Below, piece after piece: positions 35,101-43,499 of a DNA stretch of 64,000 nt. Each line of letters starts with the position of its first letter. Positions within the stretch are counted from its first letter, which is position 1. Both the position numbers and the translations under genes were made by a program. Source of the DNA: an uncultured Spirochaetaceae bacterium (GTDB lineage: Bacteria > Spirochaetota > Spirochaetia > Sphaerochaetales > Sphaerochaetaceae); contig CALXLT010000045.1 in the NCBI GenBank assembly GCA_944389275.1, positions 1-64,000 of the forward strand. Direction: 5' to 3'. Below the pieces are notes generated by a model. It was not told where the DNA came from. It searched no databases and worked only from the letters and a program-made list of their open reading frames with translations.

Positions 35101-36723
35101 CAGCGCCCTGAGCACGGCAGGAAGCAGCTGCTTCTTCCTCGACAGAACCTCCGGCAGGTCATACATACCTTCCTCTATCCTGTCATATGGCAGGGAGGAC
35201 TCCTTTGGAAAAGATGTCTCCAAAAGCACGGAACTCCCCTTCAGCACATCAGAGACAAGGAGCATTGCCCAATCCAGGCCGCGCTCGTCCCGTATCTCCT
35301 CAAGCGCCCTTATGTACTTGTCCTTCGCCTCCCGGACATCGCTGAGCGTCATGACCTCGACCTGGCCTATCGCGAACTTGACGCCTGACTCGGAGTATGA
35401 CTTGAGATCGCCTTCGATCACGGAGGCAGGATCCTGCTCCATAAGCGAGGATTCCCCGGAGAAGAGATCCTGGCAGAACGCATCGAAGTCTTCGACCTCG
35501 CCGATTGCGGAGAGGCGCCTCGCGACATGCTCGTCATACTTCGTGGTCGTGGGGCTTTTGAGCATGACGGTATCAGAGACAAGGCCTGCAAGCATCACGC
35601 GTGCCGTGGTCCTGTCTATATCCGCGCCCCACTTCCTGAACTGCTCATATATTATGCTGCATGTGGAGCCAAGCGGATTCGATACGATGTATATAGGCGT
35701 CGTCATGCGCGGCGGGGCGAGGCGATGATGGTCTATGATCTCAAGGATATCCGCATCCTCGATGCCTGATACGCTCTGCTCCGCCTCATTGTGATCGACG
35801 AGTATCAGCTTCTGCCGCGGCTTGTCCAGGAAGCATCGCCTTGTCACGAAGCCGACCCATTCGCTGCCGCTGAACACGGAGAGCCCCCTGTACTCGCTCT
35901 CCTGCAGCTTCCTCTTTGCCTCATCGAAGAGCATGTCCGAGCCAATATGCTTATCCTCGCTCTCTTCCCTGAGGACATCGGCTATCGGGGTAGAAAGACG
36001 CAGCCGCCTTATCGTCTCCGCGGTATCCACGGCAGATAGATATACAAAGCCTGAATAGGAAGAGAAATCGATATCGATGCTCTTCTCGTCATCGATGCCG
36101 GTAAGGACTATGCCGGGCAAGCCACGTTCCATCGCCGCCGTGATATGGTTCTTCCTGTATCCGATCACCAGCACGGGCTTCTCCCCAAGCTTATCAAGGC
36201 GCTCGATGTACGTCCCATATTCCATGGCGCCTACCATGCATGGGGCATGGAATGACGGCACGGAGCCTCTCTTGATGTACACGCCATCGATGACGCGCTC
36301 GATATTATCCTCGGAAAGGAGATACGAGAGCCTGCCGCCCTTCCTGTTCTCCCGGAGGAAGAACGCGTTTATGTCATCAGCGGTCAGCAGCCCCTTGTAC
36401 TCCCCGTCATCAAGCACCGGAACGACAGAAGGGTGATGGCGCATGAAGATATCCATAAGGGCATAGAGGGGATCCGAGGATGAGACCAAATACTTCGGCT
36501 GGCGTACGACCTCCCCCACCCTTGGCTTGACATCATGGAGGAACATCGGCATCTCAAGCCCCAGGTCACCGAATACCTTCTTCGCCCTGCTTCCCGCAGG
36601 CCCGAGCATCACGGGTATGTACTGGTTGTCTGGATCTATCTGGTTCTTCAGCACTGAATAGGAATACGCAGCTGCGATGGAATCCATATCGGGATTCCTG
36701 TGTCCGGTGATATATACTTTCAT
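35092..36723 (-). CDS. Family II manganese-dependent inorganic pyrophosphatase with CBS-DRTGG regulatory insert
   Basis: A 543-residue DHH phosphoesterase. The catalytic N-terminal part has HRNPDMDSIAAAYSY; later come LVDHNEAEQ and the DHH motif IIDHHRLAPP, then a DHHA2 C-terminal domain. Between them (about 70-300) lie two CBS-like segments and a DRTGG-type region, as in nucleotide-regulated pyrophosphatases of clostridia that are inhibited by AMP/ADP and activated by ATP or diadenosine polyphosphates. It hydrolyses pyrophosphate in the cytoplasm. It diverges from rpiB, with 37 bp between the start codons, so the promoters must overlap. Confidence 0.92.
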   Translation of the reverse strand: MKVYITGHRNPDMDSIAAAYSYSVLKNQIDPDNQYIPVMLGPAGSRAKKVFGDLGLEMPMFLHDVKPRVGEVVRQPKYLVSSSDPLYALMDIFMRHHPSVVPVLDDGEYKGLLTADDINAFFLRENRKGGRLSYLLSEDNIERVIDGVYIKRGSVPSFHAPCMVGAMEYGTYIERLDKLGEKPVLVIGYRKNHITAAMERGLPGIVLTGIDDEKSIDIDFSSYSGFVYLSAVDTAETIRRLRLSTPIADVLREESEDKHIGSDMLFDEAKRKLQESEYRGLSVFSGSEWVGFVTRRCFLDKPRQKLILVDHNEAEQSVSGIEDADILEIIDHHRLAPPRMTTPIYIVSNPLGSTCSIIYEQFRKWGADIDRTTARVMLAGLVSDTVMLKSPTTTKYDEHVARRLSAIGEVEDFDAFCQDLFSGESSLMEQDPASVIEGDLKSYSESGVKFAIGQVEVMTLSDVREAKDKYIRALEEIRDERGLDWAMLLVSDVLKGSSVLLETSFPKESSLPYDRIEEGMYDLPEVLSRKKQLLPAVLRALGE

Positions 36724-36760
36724 GGATTAATGATAAACTGCAAACCGATAGGAGAAAAGC

Positions 36761-37201
36761 ATGAAAGTCGTAATGGCAAACGATCATGGTGCCGTAGAGC
36801 TTGCAGCAAGGCTGAGAAAGCATCTTGAGGATAGAGGATTCGATGTCGTGTATCTCGGCACGGAGAGCACGGAGAGCGTTGACTACCCTGACAAGGCGGA
36901 GGAGTGCGTCAACGAGTTCAGAAAGGGCGGCTATGAGTTCGGAGTCCTTCTCTGCGGAACCGGCATCGGGATATCCATATCAGCGAACAAGATGGCAGGG
37001 ATAAGATGCGCGCTGCCGCAGACAAGGTACTCAGCGGAGATGACAAAGCGTCATAACGATGCGAATTTCATAGCTTTCGGAGGACGCGTGGAATACAGCG
37101 AGAAGCCTGAGGAGATCCTGGACGCATTCATAGATGCCAGCTTCGAGGGAGGAAGGCACGAGAGGCGCATAGCCAAGATGATGGCGCTGGAAGGCAGGTA
37201 G
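36761..37201 (+). CDS. rpiB: Ribose-5-phosphate isomerase B
   Basis: The 146-residue protein shows the RpiB/LacAB signature: MANDHGAVELAARLRKHL, VDYPDKAEEC, LLCGTGIGISISANK (with the conserved Cys) and KRHNDANFIAFGGR. It interconverts ribose 5-phosphate and ribulose 5-phosphate. Length is normal. AGGAG precedes the ATG. It converges on the biotin-transporter genes, with 8 bp between stops. Confidence 0.93.
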   Translation: MKVVMANDHGAVELAARLRKHLEDRGFDVVYLGTESTESVDYPDKAEECVNEFRKGGYEFGVLLCGTGIGISISANKMAGIRCALPQTRYSAEMTKRHNDANFIAFGGRVEYSEKPEEILDAFIDASFEGGRHERRIAKMMALEGR

Positions 37202-37209
37202 GCACGCTC

Positions 37210-37755
37210 TCAGAACTCCCTTTCAAGAAGCTCAATGACCCGAGGCCTTATGACAGGAGCGACAGCCACTGTCACTATGATCTTCAGGGTATCCCCTGCT
37301 ATGAAAGGGAGGAAGCCAGAGGCTGCAGCCGCCATTAAAGGCATATCCATGCGATAGGCAAGCCATGGCAGTCCAATAAGGTATATCACGGCGGTTGCAG
37401 CTATCGCGGAAAGCGATGCCGCGAGGCGGGGCCGGGAGGATAGGGACTGCGTCACGAGAGCCCCTGTGGCTACAGCCGGCAGCATCCCTACAAGGAATCC
37501 TCCCGTCGGCCCGATCATCGCGCCGATGCCGCCTCCCCCGGTGAAGATCGGCAATCCTATAGCCCCCAGGAATAGATATATGGCGATGCTGGAGATAGCC
37601 ATCAGTGGCGGAAGGCACGTGGCTGCGAGAAGAGCGAAGAGCGTCTGCAGCGTCATAGGCACAGGCACCATCGGTATCTTTATGAATGCCCCCGCTGCGG
37701 CAAGGGCCGCGAACAATGCGACAAGCACGGATACAGTAATACGCTTCCTTTCCAT
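37210..37755 (-). CDS. bioY: Biotin ECF transporter substrate-binding protein BioY
   Basis: A 181-residue membrane protein with six hydrophobic segments. It carries the BioY motifs FIKIPMVPVPMTLQTLFALL near the N terminus and FTGGGGIGAMIGPTGGFLVG in the middle. It binds biotin and docks onto the EcfT/EcfA module encoded just upstream. The genes are in the order ATPase, permease, BioY on one transcript. The BirA-type operator upstream of the ATPase gene fixes the substrate as biotin. Confidence 0.93.
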   Translation of the reverse strand: MERKRITVSVLVALFAALAAAGAFIKIPMVPVPMTLQTLFALLAATCLPPLMAISSIAIYLFLGAIGLPIFTGGGGIGAMIGPTGGFLVGMLPAVATGALVTQSLSSRPRLAASLSAIAATAVIYLIGLPWLAYRMDMPLMAAAASGFLPFIAGDTLKIIVTVAVAPVIRPRVIELLEREF

Positions 37756-38475
37756 CTAAAGCACCTCCTCTGCGGCCATGATCGAAAGCGACGCTATGCT
37801 CATGGCTATAAGCGCATAATCACAAGCTCCGTAAGGCATTGCCCATCGGCGCGCTGACGCATCATAGCCACGGCTATAGAGCGCGTCTATGAAAACCTCC
37901 GCCTTATCAAGCAGATCCGACAGGATGCTGGCCGAGAGCTGGCAGAGCGAACGGAGCGGATGGGAAATGAACGACTCCCCTCTTGCCCTCCTCGCCTCAG
38001 CCATGCTGAGGGCGCTGTCTATGATAAACGGTATCATCGAGAGCGTTATCTCAATGACCGTGGAGAGCGCATAGGCATATTTTCCAATGACGTGGGACAT
38101 CGCTGAGCCCAATGACCGTGAAAGCTCATCAGGCATTGTCGTGTCCGTCAGGATCATGGAGAAAAGCACCGTTGAAAGGAACGCGGCGGCAGGAGCCAAG
38201 GCTTCCAACGTGTCATGCTGAGCAGCGAACCTGAACAGAGCCATCATAGCGGCAAGCGCTATGAAGAATAAGCTCTCCTTGATGTATTCCTTCCACGGAA
38301 GCTTTATCATGAAGGCCACGGCCAGCGGAATGAGGGAGAGGATGAATACGGCAGCCTCATCAGCGGATGAGACAATCACCGTGTAGGAAACCATGGCGAT
38401 GAGCTTGGAGAAAGGATTGAGGCGGACAAGAAGATTGTCCCCGTCTCGATAATGGAAGATCAGCGCCTGAGCCAT
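37756..38475 (-). CDS. bioN: Energy-coupling factor transmembrane protein (EcfT/BioN)
   Basis: The 239-residue membrane protein has about five hydrophobic segments and the EcfT coupling motif AEARRARGESF in the cytoplasmic region (about 155-165), which contacts the ATPase. It begins inside the end of the ATPase gene (16-bp overlap) and ends directly before BioY. Together the three form a dedicated biotin importer. Confidence 0.88.
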   Translation of the reverse strand: MAQALIFHYRDGDNLLVRLNPFSKLIAMVSYTVIVSSADEAAVFILSLIPLAVAFMIKLPWKEYIKESLFFIALAAMMALFRFAAQHDTLEALAPAAAFLSTVLFSMILTDTTMPDELSRSLGSAMSHVIGKYAYALSTVIEITLSMIPFIIDSALSMAEARRARGESFISHPLRSLCQLSASILSDLLDKAEVFIDALYSRGYDASARRWAMPYGACDYALIAMSIASLSIMAAEEVL

Positions 38476-39200
38476 GACAGCTCCTCGAATGATGCATTCC
38501 CGGGAATATAGATGTCGTAATCAGGAAGGCGGGAGAAGATTTCCCGCGAAGCTCCCGCCTCCCTGACCGATCCGCCATCCATGACAAGCAGCATATCGGT
38601 ATGGGCAAGAAACTTCTCAGCCTCATGGGAGACAACCAGGATCGTGTACCCTTTATCATGCAATGTGTCCAGCGCGCGTATCACGGCAAGGGTCGAGGGG
38701 TAATCAAGATTCGCGAATGGCTCATCAAGGAGTATCACATCAGGCTCCATCGCGATGATGCCTGCTATAGCGCACTTCCTCAGCTCCCCTCCTGACAACG
38801 TCTGAGGCCTCTGCCTTGCCTTATCCTTAAGATCCATGAGGCTGAGCGCGTTATCGACACGGCGGGCGATCTCTGCCTTATCAAGGCCCATGTTCTCAGG
38901 CCCGAACGCTATATCCTTCTCGACGCTCTGGCTGACAACCTGCATCTCCGCGTTCTGGAAGACAAGGGCGATACGCTTCATCCTGGTCTTGCCATCGGCC
39001 TCGGCGCCATCGATCAGAATCCTTCCGCTATCAGGTTTCCTTAGTCCCTTGATGCAACGCAGCAGCTGGCTCTTCCCCGCGCCATTTCTCCCGCACATCG
39101 CAGCGAATGATCCTTTCGCCAATGAGAATGATACATTGTCCAATATCCTGTTCCCATTGATGCTCAATGAAAGATCCTCGATCTGCAGCGCTGTTCCCAT
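38460..39200 (-). CDS. bioM: Energy-coupling factor ATPase (EcfA/BioM)
   Basis: A 246-residue ABC ATPase with Walker A GRNGAGKSQ (the usual final Ser/Thr is Ser here, as GKSQ), signature LSGGELRKCA, Walker B VILLDEPFANLD and a switch His in VVSHEAEKF. ECF ATPases energise vitamin import. Only one ATPase gene is present, as in BioMNY systems that use a homodimer. It is the first gene of the operon, 30 bp downstream of the BirA operator. Confidence 0.9.
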   Translation of the reverse strand: MGTALQIEDLSLSINGNRILDNVSFSLAKGSFAAMCGRNGAGKSQLLRCIKGLRKPDSGRILIDGAEADGKTRMKRIALVFQNAEMQVVSQSVEKDIAFGPENMGLDKAEIARRVDNALSLMDLKDKARQRPQTLSGGELRKCAIAGIIAMEPDVILLDEPFANLDYPSTLAVIRALDTLHDKGYTILVVSHEAEKFLAHTDMLLVMDGGSVREAGASREIFSRLPDYDIYIPGNASFEELSWLRR

Positions 39201-39229
39201 ACAGCGGAGATTAGCATTAATAAACCATA

Positions 39230-39261
39230 TTGTAAACTATATTATCTATTTTTGTTTACAA
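39230..39261 (-). promoter_or_regulatory. BirA operator upstream of the biotin transporter operon
   Basis: Perfect arms TTGTAAAC (39230-39237) and GTTTACAA (39254-39261) with a 16-bp spacer match the consensus biotin-repressor box. It lies 30 bp before the bioM start and probably overlaps the promoter. When biotin is plentiful, biotinyl-AMP-bound BirA should repress the operon. birA itself is not in the window. Confidence 0.93.
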
Positions 39262-39328
39262 TAATGCGCTATCATCGTCCTGCCCTCCACAGTTGGTCAA
39301 AACATCGACTTAGAACGTATATACTATT

Positions 39329-39353
39329 AGGAGAAGCCCATATGTCTTCTCCT
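39329..39353 (+). promoter_or_regulatory. Hairpin just before the Rpn-family nuclease gene
   Basis: Perfect 8-bp arms AGGAGAAG (39329-39336) and CTTCTCCT (39346-39353) with a 9-nt loop sit immediately upstream of the ribosome site GAAGGAGG. No T run follows, so it looks like a leader hairpin rather than a terminator; it might affect translation. Confidence 0.4.
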
Positions 39354-39369
39354 GAAGGAGGAAAGTCTT

Positions 39370-40185
39370 ATGGAATTCATGAGCATGGAACAGGTGAAGA
39401 ACGTCGTCTCCACCCTGTCGCTCTGGGATGACGGGTTCTTCTCGAAGTGCATGGACGGCAGCACCGAGTGCGCGTCGCTCATGCTTAGCGTGATACTCGG
39501 GCGGGATGATCTCACGGTCGAGAGCGCAAGCGCGCAGAAATGGCTGCAGAGCGTGGAGGAGCATTCGGCGAAGCTTGACGTGCTGGCCCATGACAGGGAG
39601 GGCAACTCATACGACATAGAGATGCAGAAGGACGAAAAAGGAGCCGGAAGGAAAAGAGCTAGATATTACAGCGCCATGATGGATGCCGATGCCCTTGGCA
39701 AGGGCAAGGAGTATGAGGAGCTTCCGGAGACCTTCGTGATCTTCATCACGCCGGGTGACGCGATCGGCAAGGGCCAGGCGCTGTATGAGATAGAGAGGAC
39801 GATAAAGGGCACGGCTGAGGGCTTTGGAGACGGGACGCACATAGTATACGTGAGCTCGTTGCTTGCCCCACGGGACACGGAGCTCGGGATGCTGATGCAT
39901 GACCTTGCTTGCACGGACCCGAAGGACATGCACTACGAAGTCCTAAGGAAGAGAGTGAGCTACCTGAAGGATACCAAGGAGGGAATAGCGGAGATGGGAA
40001 ACGAATTTGACATGATACTCAGGGACGTAAGGAACAGGAGCCTTGATGAGGGGCGCAATGAAGGAATCGAGAAGGTTGCAAAGAGCATGATAGCCGATGG
40101 CTCGCTTCCGCTATCAAAGGTAGCGGAATACTCAGGCCTTTCTATCAGCGAGGTTGAGAGCATAAGACGCAGCATCAAAGCCTGA
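39370..40185 (+). CDS. Rpn family PD-(D/E)XK nuclease (transposase-like)
   Basis: The 271-residue protein is of the Rpn/PD-(D/E)XK transposase-nuclease family. The nuclease core is KLDVLAHDREGNSYDIEMQ (Asp about 60, then ExQ), followed by RKRARYYSAMMDADALGKG. It ends with a helical tail (GRNEGIEKVAKSMIADG and LPLSKVAEYSGLSISEVESI), a phase-variable or HTH-like region in relatives. Characterised Rpn proteins promote RecA-independent recombination, and some act in phage defence. Such genes are often multicopy in spirochaetes. No terminal repeats or target duplication flank it. The ATG follows GGAGG by eight bases. Confidence 0.85.
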   Translation: MEFMSMEQVKNVVSTLSLWDDGFFSKCMDGSTECASLMLSVILGRDDLTVESASAQKWLQSVEEHSAKLDVLAHDREGNSYDIEMQKDEKGAGRKRARYYSAMMDADALGKGKEYEELPETFVIFITPGDAIGKGQALYEIERTIKGTAEGFGDGTHIVYVSSLLAPRDTELGMLMHDLACTDPKDMHYEVLRKRVSYLKDTKEGIAEMGNEFDMILRDVRNRSLDEGRNEGIEKVAKSMIADGSLPLSKVAEYSGLSISEVESIRRSIKA

Positions 40186-40192
40186 GGTCATA

Positions 40193-40223
40193 AAGGAACT
40201 TGAGGTATATCCTCAGGTTCCTT
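40193..40223. terminator. Long hairpin between convergent genes
   Basis: A 13-bp arm pair with one mismatch (40193-40205 against 40211-40223) has a 5-nt loop. It overlaps the last codons of the leftward PfkB gene and follows the Rpn gene by eight bases. It lacks a clear T run on the plus side. Confidence 0.6.
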
Positions 40224-41154
40224 GCTGATTATGCTCTTGGTTGAGAATAGCAATATGCTTGAAGAGATCCTCGACCTGTGACCTATCGATAAAGCCAACT
40301 TCCCTATGAGTTGCATTGGAAACACCAGCAGCCATAGCAAGCCTGGCGGCTTCCTGGTTATCAAGGCCCCTTGCCTTGGCAACGGCAAAGCCTGCGACGG
40401 AGGAATCACCGCTGCCTATAGTGGAGACGACCTTCTCGTCTGGAACGGATACTGAAAAATACTCATCGTCGCTCATGAAGAGGCATCCATCCTTGCCGGT
40501 GCTTACCATAACGAAAACTGCGCCGAACGATACAGCCTTCCGCATCAGGACATCAGCAGGGCTCTTGTTATCATCAAACAATGCCCGAAGCTCATTTATA
40601 TTGGGTTTGAAGAAGCTGTAACGAGCGGGAAAAGCGGCCTTGAGGTATATAGAGTTAACGTCCAGGAAGCAGCTGGCCTTCTTGTCTGCACAGAGGTTGC
40701 TTATCTCCTTGTATATACCAACATCCATGCCTTTCAGGGGGATCCCCGAGCATACCACGATATCATCAGGAGAGAGATCAGAGGCCAATTCTTCGAAGAA
40801 GGAATCAACAAGAGCTTTCCCGACCGTGACGCCAGGCTCTGTTATCTCAGTCTCAAGGCGCTGTCTGTTGTCTATGATATTCACCGTTGTCCTGGTCTCG
40901 CCTTCATGGCGGAAAGGATGGATCGTGACGCCATGCTTCTCCATATCGCTCTCGATGACACGTCCAGCGCTTCCGCCAAGGAATGCGTAAAGCTCGCATT
41001 TCTCTCCAAGCTGGGAGACCACGCGCGCGATATTCACGCCCTTTCCTCCCGCATAGATATCTGGCTTGATTTCCTTATACTGCGTTCCAGCAGAGAAATC
41101 ATCGATGTAATATAGACGATCAACGACAGGATTGAGGCATACCGCTCTTATCAT
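40213..41154 (-). CDS. PfkB-family sugar kinase (1-phosphofructokinase-like)
   Basis: The 313-residue protein has both PfkB signatures: GGKGVNIARVVSQLG near the N terminus and the catalytic GSGDSSVAGFAVA (GxGD, Asp as base). The start AVCLNPVVDRLYYID is typical of 1-phosphofructokinase (FruK) and tagatose-6-phosphate kinase. No PTS or tagatose genes are nearby, so the exact substrate is uncertain. It is the last gene of the leftward run and begins 10 bp after the exported protein gene at 41165. Confidence 0.85.
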   Translation of the reverse strand: MIRAVCLNPVVDRLYYIDDFSAGTQYKEIKPDIYAGGKGVNIARVVSQLGEKCELYAFLGGSAGRVIESDMEKHGVTIHPFRHEGETRTTVNIIDNRQRLETEITEPGVTVGKALVDSFFEELASDLSPDDIVVCSGIPLKGMDVGIYKEISNLCADKKASCFLDVNSIYLKAAFPARYSFFKPNINELRALFDDNKSPADVLMRKAVSFGAVFVMVSTGKDGCLFMSDDEYFSVSVPDEKVVSTIGSGDSSVAGFAVAKARGLDNQEAARLAMAAGVSNATHREVGFIDRSQVEDLFKHIAILNQEHNQQGT

Positions 41155-41164
41155 AATGATTCCT

Positions 41165-41680
41165 TTAGTAATAATCCCTATATGTCCCTCTTACATAGAG
41201 GTCGAGATTGATGAGGGAGAATGTCACGACGACTTCATTATTCACCGCGTCATAGCCTACCCCGGTCTTCAGGATCCTCTCACGCCTTCCTGAGATAGGG
41301 CTTCCGACAGCGAGGGGCGTTATGGAGACCATGGGGCCGGCTCCATTGTTATCCGTGCGATAGAAGCATCCTATCGATAAAAGCGTATTGAGGCCGGTAC
41401 CTGCTATCTTGGAAGCTGTGGAGCGAGGCCCTAGCAATGCACACGTGAAGTCAAGGCCGAACATGCTGCTGCCGAATGGGCGGGGAACCGCCTCGGATAT
41501 CCCCCAGATATTCATCTCCCATCTTGCAGACAGCCCGATATTCACCCCATAGGAGAAGCTTATGCCCTTTTCAGGCCATTTATACATCGAATGCCCGAAT
41601 GACAGCGAGATATCATGGTGATCGGCCGCTGGAAGCGCAAGGGAGGAAAGAAGGAGCAATGCTATGAGTATCCTCTTCAT
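41165..41680 (-). CDS. Exported protein, probable outer-membrane beta-barrel
   Basis: A 171-residue protein with a signal peptide (MKRILIALLLLSSLALPAA). The mature part shows alternating hydrophobic residues and glycines typical of small barrels (ISFSYGVNIGLSARWEMNI) and ends in an aromatic residue (YRDYY). Its family is not recognised. The ATG at 41680 overlaps the stop of the upstream exported-protein gene. The two proteins are similar in size and style and may be diverged paralogues or partners. Confidence 0.65.
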   Translation of the reverse strand: MKRILIALLLLSSLALPAADHHDISLSFGHSMYKWPEKGISFSYGVNIGLSARWEMNIWGISEAVPRPFGSSMFGLDFTCALLGPRSTASKIAGTGLNTLLSIGCFYRTDNNGAGPMVSITPLAVGSPISGRRERILKTGVGYDAVNNEVVVTFSLINLDLYVRGTYRDYY

Positions 41681-42192
41681 CAGCGTCCCCCTTCCCCGAA
41701 GAAATACGAGAAGCGCACCACATACATGCCCCAGCCCCACTTATCATGTGTGATGGAATAAAGGATATAAGGGGAGAAGAACTCAAAGACATAGTTTGTA
41801 TCGTGGAACGCGAACGGAGAAAGCCCTATAGTCACGTTCCAGTCATCCGGCATCCTGAACAATGCCCCGACAGAAAGCTTCGGGGCCCACATCATGGTAT
41901 TCGGGAAAAGCGTGTTGAACGGATGATCCGTTACTGCAAAGAGCGGTGTGGATATCCTGAGATCAGCTCCCTGGAAGACCCTTCCATATGGCGACAGGTT
42001 AACGCTGAGCTCTATGTCCCCGGCATGCACGCTGCTCTCCATGGATACCATGAAAGCCAGATTCAGCGCGCCAAATGACCCATTGGCTCCCATCTCCCCG
42101 ACAGGCGTGATGGAATAGCCGACAGCGGGCTTTGCCGCTGCAGGCATGGCAAGGGATATGAGGATCAGGATCAGGACGGAAAATCGCTTCAT
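41680..42192 (-). CDS. Exported protein, probable outer-membrane beta-barrel
   Basis: A 170-residue protein with a signal peptide (MKRFSVLILILISLAMPAAA) and amphipathic beta-strand-like segments (for example WNVTIGLSPFAFHDTNYVF). The stop overlaps the next gene's ATG. The start at 42192 sits 4 bp after the phospholipase D-like gene. Family unknown; envelope location inferred. Confidence 0.65.
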   Translation of the reverse strand: MKRFSVLILILISLAMPAAAKPAVGYSITPVGEMGANGSFGALNLAFMVSMESSVHAGDIELSVNLSPYGRVFQGADLRISTPLFAVTDHPFNTLFPNTMMWAPKLSVGALFRMPDDWNVTIGLSPFAFHDTNYVFEFFSPYILYSITHDKWGWGMYVVRFSYFFGEGGR

Positions 42193-42196
42193 GGCA

Positions 42197-43474
42197 TCAT
42201 CCACCATAATACATGAAAAGATACGCAAGGAAACTCCCTTCTTCCCTTGCAAGCCTATCCGCCTCATCCTCGTCTATTGGGAACGAGACACGCCGGACAT
42301 CCTCGATATGCCCCTCAAGACGTGAGGCAAGCTCCTTGCTGTCGATGACCAGGGACAGCTCGTGGGACAGCCCCATCGAACGGAAATTGAAATTGGATGA
42401 CCCGATCACGACATACTCAGAATCAACGACCATCAGCTTCTCATGCAGAAGAGGGAGTACTTCCCCATCCTCTCCGTATATAGAAAGGCTTATGTCGGCG
42501 CCTGTGCTTCTTATCAGATCAGGAAGATAGTGATACAGCCCTCCCGCGGCATAGCCACGGAGATCAACGGGCATGATTATGTCGACGGAGACACCGCGGT
42601 CCACCGCGCGCCGGATGCACTCCTCCATGTGCTTATCAAGGACAGGAAGATAAGGGAACAGGACTATCTCGCTCTCCGCGCTGGCGATAAGAGATGCGAA
42701 CATCCCGGCAATACTTCCTTCCCCGCCTGCACCGCTATTAAAGAGATACGCATCATAAGCCCCTGCATCATCAGGATATACCGCGAAGTCACCATATGAG
42801 AGCTTCTCGACGCTCGAGGCATTCCAGCTATCCACGAATGAATGCATAAGAGCCTCAGCAAGTGACGGGGAGCGGAAGAGATACATGCTGTCGCGCTGCG
42901 TCCTGCCCTCGCCTGCCCCCATTGATATATAGTTCAGGTTAAGCCCGCCTATGGCAGCGGTCTTCCCATCGATCACAAACAGCTTCCTGTGATCCCTTAT
43001 GACGAGCTCTGCAGGATTGAGAAGGCGCATCGCCGACACAGGTGAATACTCAAGAAGGTGCACGCCGCTATCGCGAAGGAAGTACAGCGGAGTCATATAG
43101 TGCTGGGTTTCCGTCATATCGAAAGAGGATGTGCCATCCATTATGAAATAGACATCCACCCCGCTCTCAGCCTTCCTCATGATCGTGTCATATAGCGGTT
43201 CAAGGAGCTCGGAGCTTGATCCGAGGAACGTGGATATCAATATATAATCCTCGGCCTCTTCTATCTCATCGGTTATCGCGGAGAGCCACTGGGAGCCATC
43301 GAAGAACATCTCGGGCATGGGAACGCTGACCTTGTCGCCTCCGAATGCCAGAAGCTTCTCCTCCACGGAAAGGCTGTCATCCCAGGCGGTGTCAGAGACA
43401 AAGGCCTTTGTCATCGATGAGCATGATGACAGGATGGCAGAAAGCAGCAATGCTATGATGATGCGCAGCTTCAC
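42197..43474 (-). CDS. Phospholipase D-like lipoprotein (cardiolipin synthase-type, two HKD motifs)
   Basis: The 425-residue protein begins with a lipoprotein signal (hydrophobic core, lipobox ILSSC, Cys18). It has two HKD catalytic motifs: IRDHRKLFVIDGKTAAIGGL (about 160-180) and LHEKLMVVDSEYVVIGSSNF (about 360-380). These form the PLD active site that makes cardiolipin or moves phosphatidyl groups. A lipid-anchored, periplasm-facing version is unusual, since cardiolipin synthases are usually integral membrane proteins. It starts with GTG behind GAGGT, 25 bp after the HAD-deaminase gene. Confidence 0.85.
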   Translation of the reverse strand: MKLRIIIALLLSAILSSCSSMTKAFVSDTAWDDSLSVEEKLLAFGGDKVSVPMPEMFFDGSQWLSAITDEIEEAEDYILISTFLGSSSELLEPLYDTIMRKAESGVDVYFIMDGTSSFDMTETQHYMTPLYFLRDSGVHLLEYSPVSAMRLLNPAELVIRDHRKLFVIDGKTAAIGGLNLNYISMGAGEGRTQRDSMYLFRSPSLAEALMHSFVDSWNASSVEKLSYGDFAVYPDDAGAYDAYLFNSGAGGEGSIAGMFASLIASAESEIVLFPYLPVLDKHMEECIRRAVDRGVSVDIIMPVDLRGYAAGGLYHYLPDLIRSTGADISLSIYGEDGEVLPLLHEKLMVVDSEYVVIGSSNFNFRSMGLSHELSLVIDSKELASRLEGHIEDVRRVSFPIDEDEADRLAREEGSFLAYLFMYYGG

Positions 43475-43499
43475 GGCATACCTCTACGATGGACAGGAT

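Noticed and set aside
39301..40225. The Rpn-family gene as a complete insertion sequence.
   Set aside because: No terminal inverted repeats or target-site duplication are seen; the flanking hairpins differ from each other.
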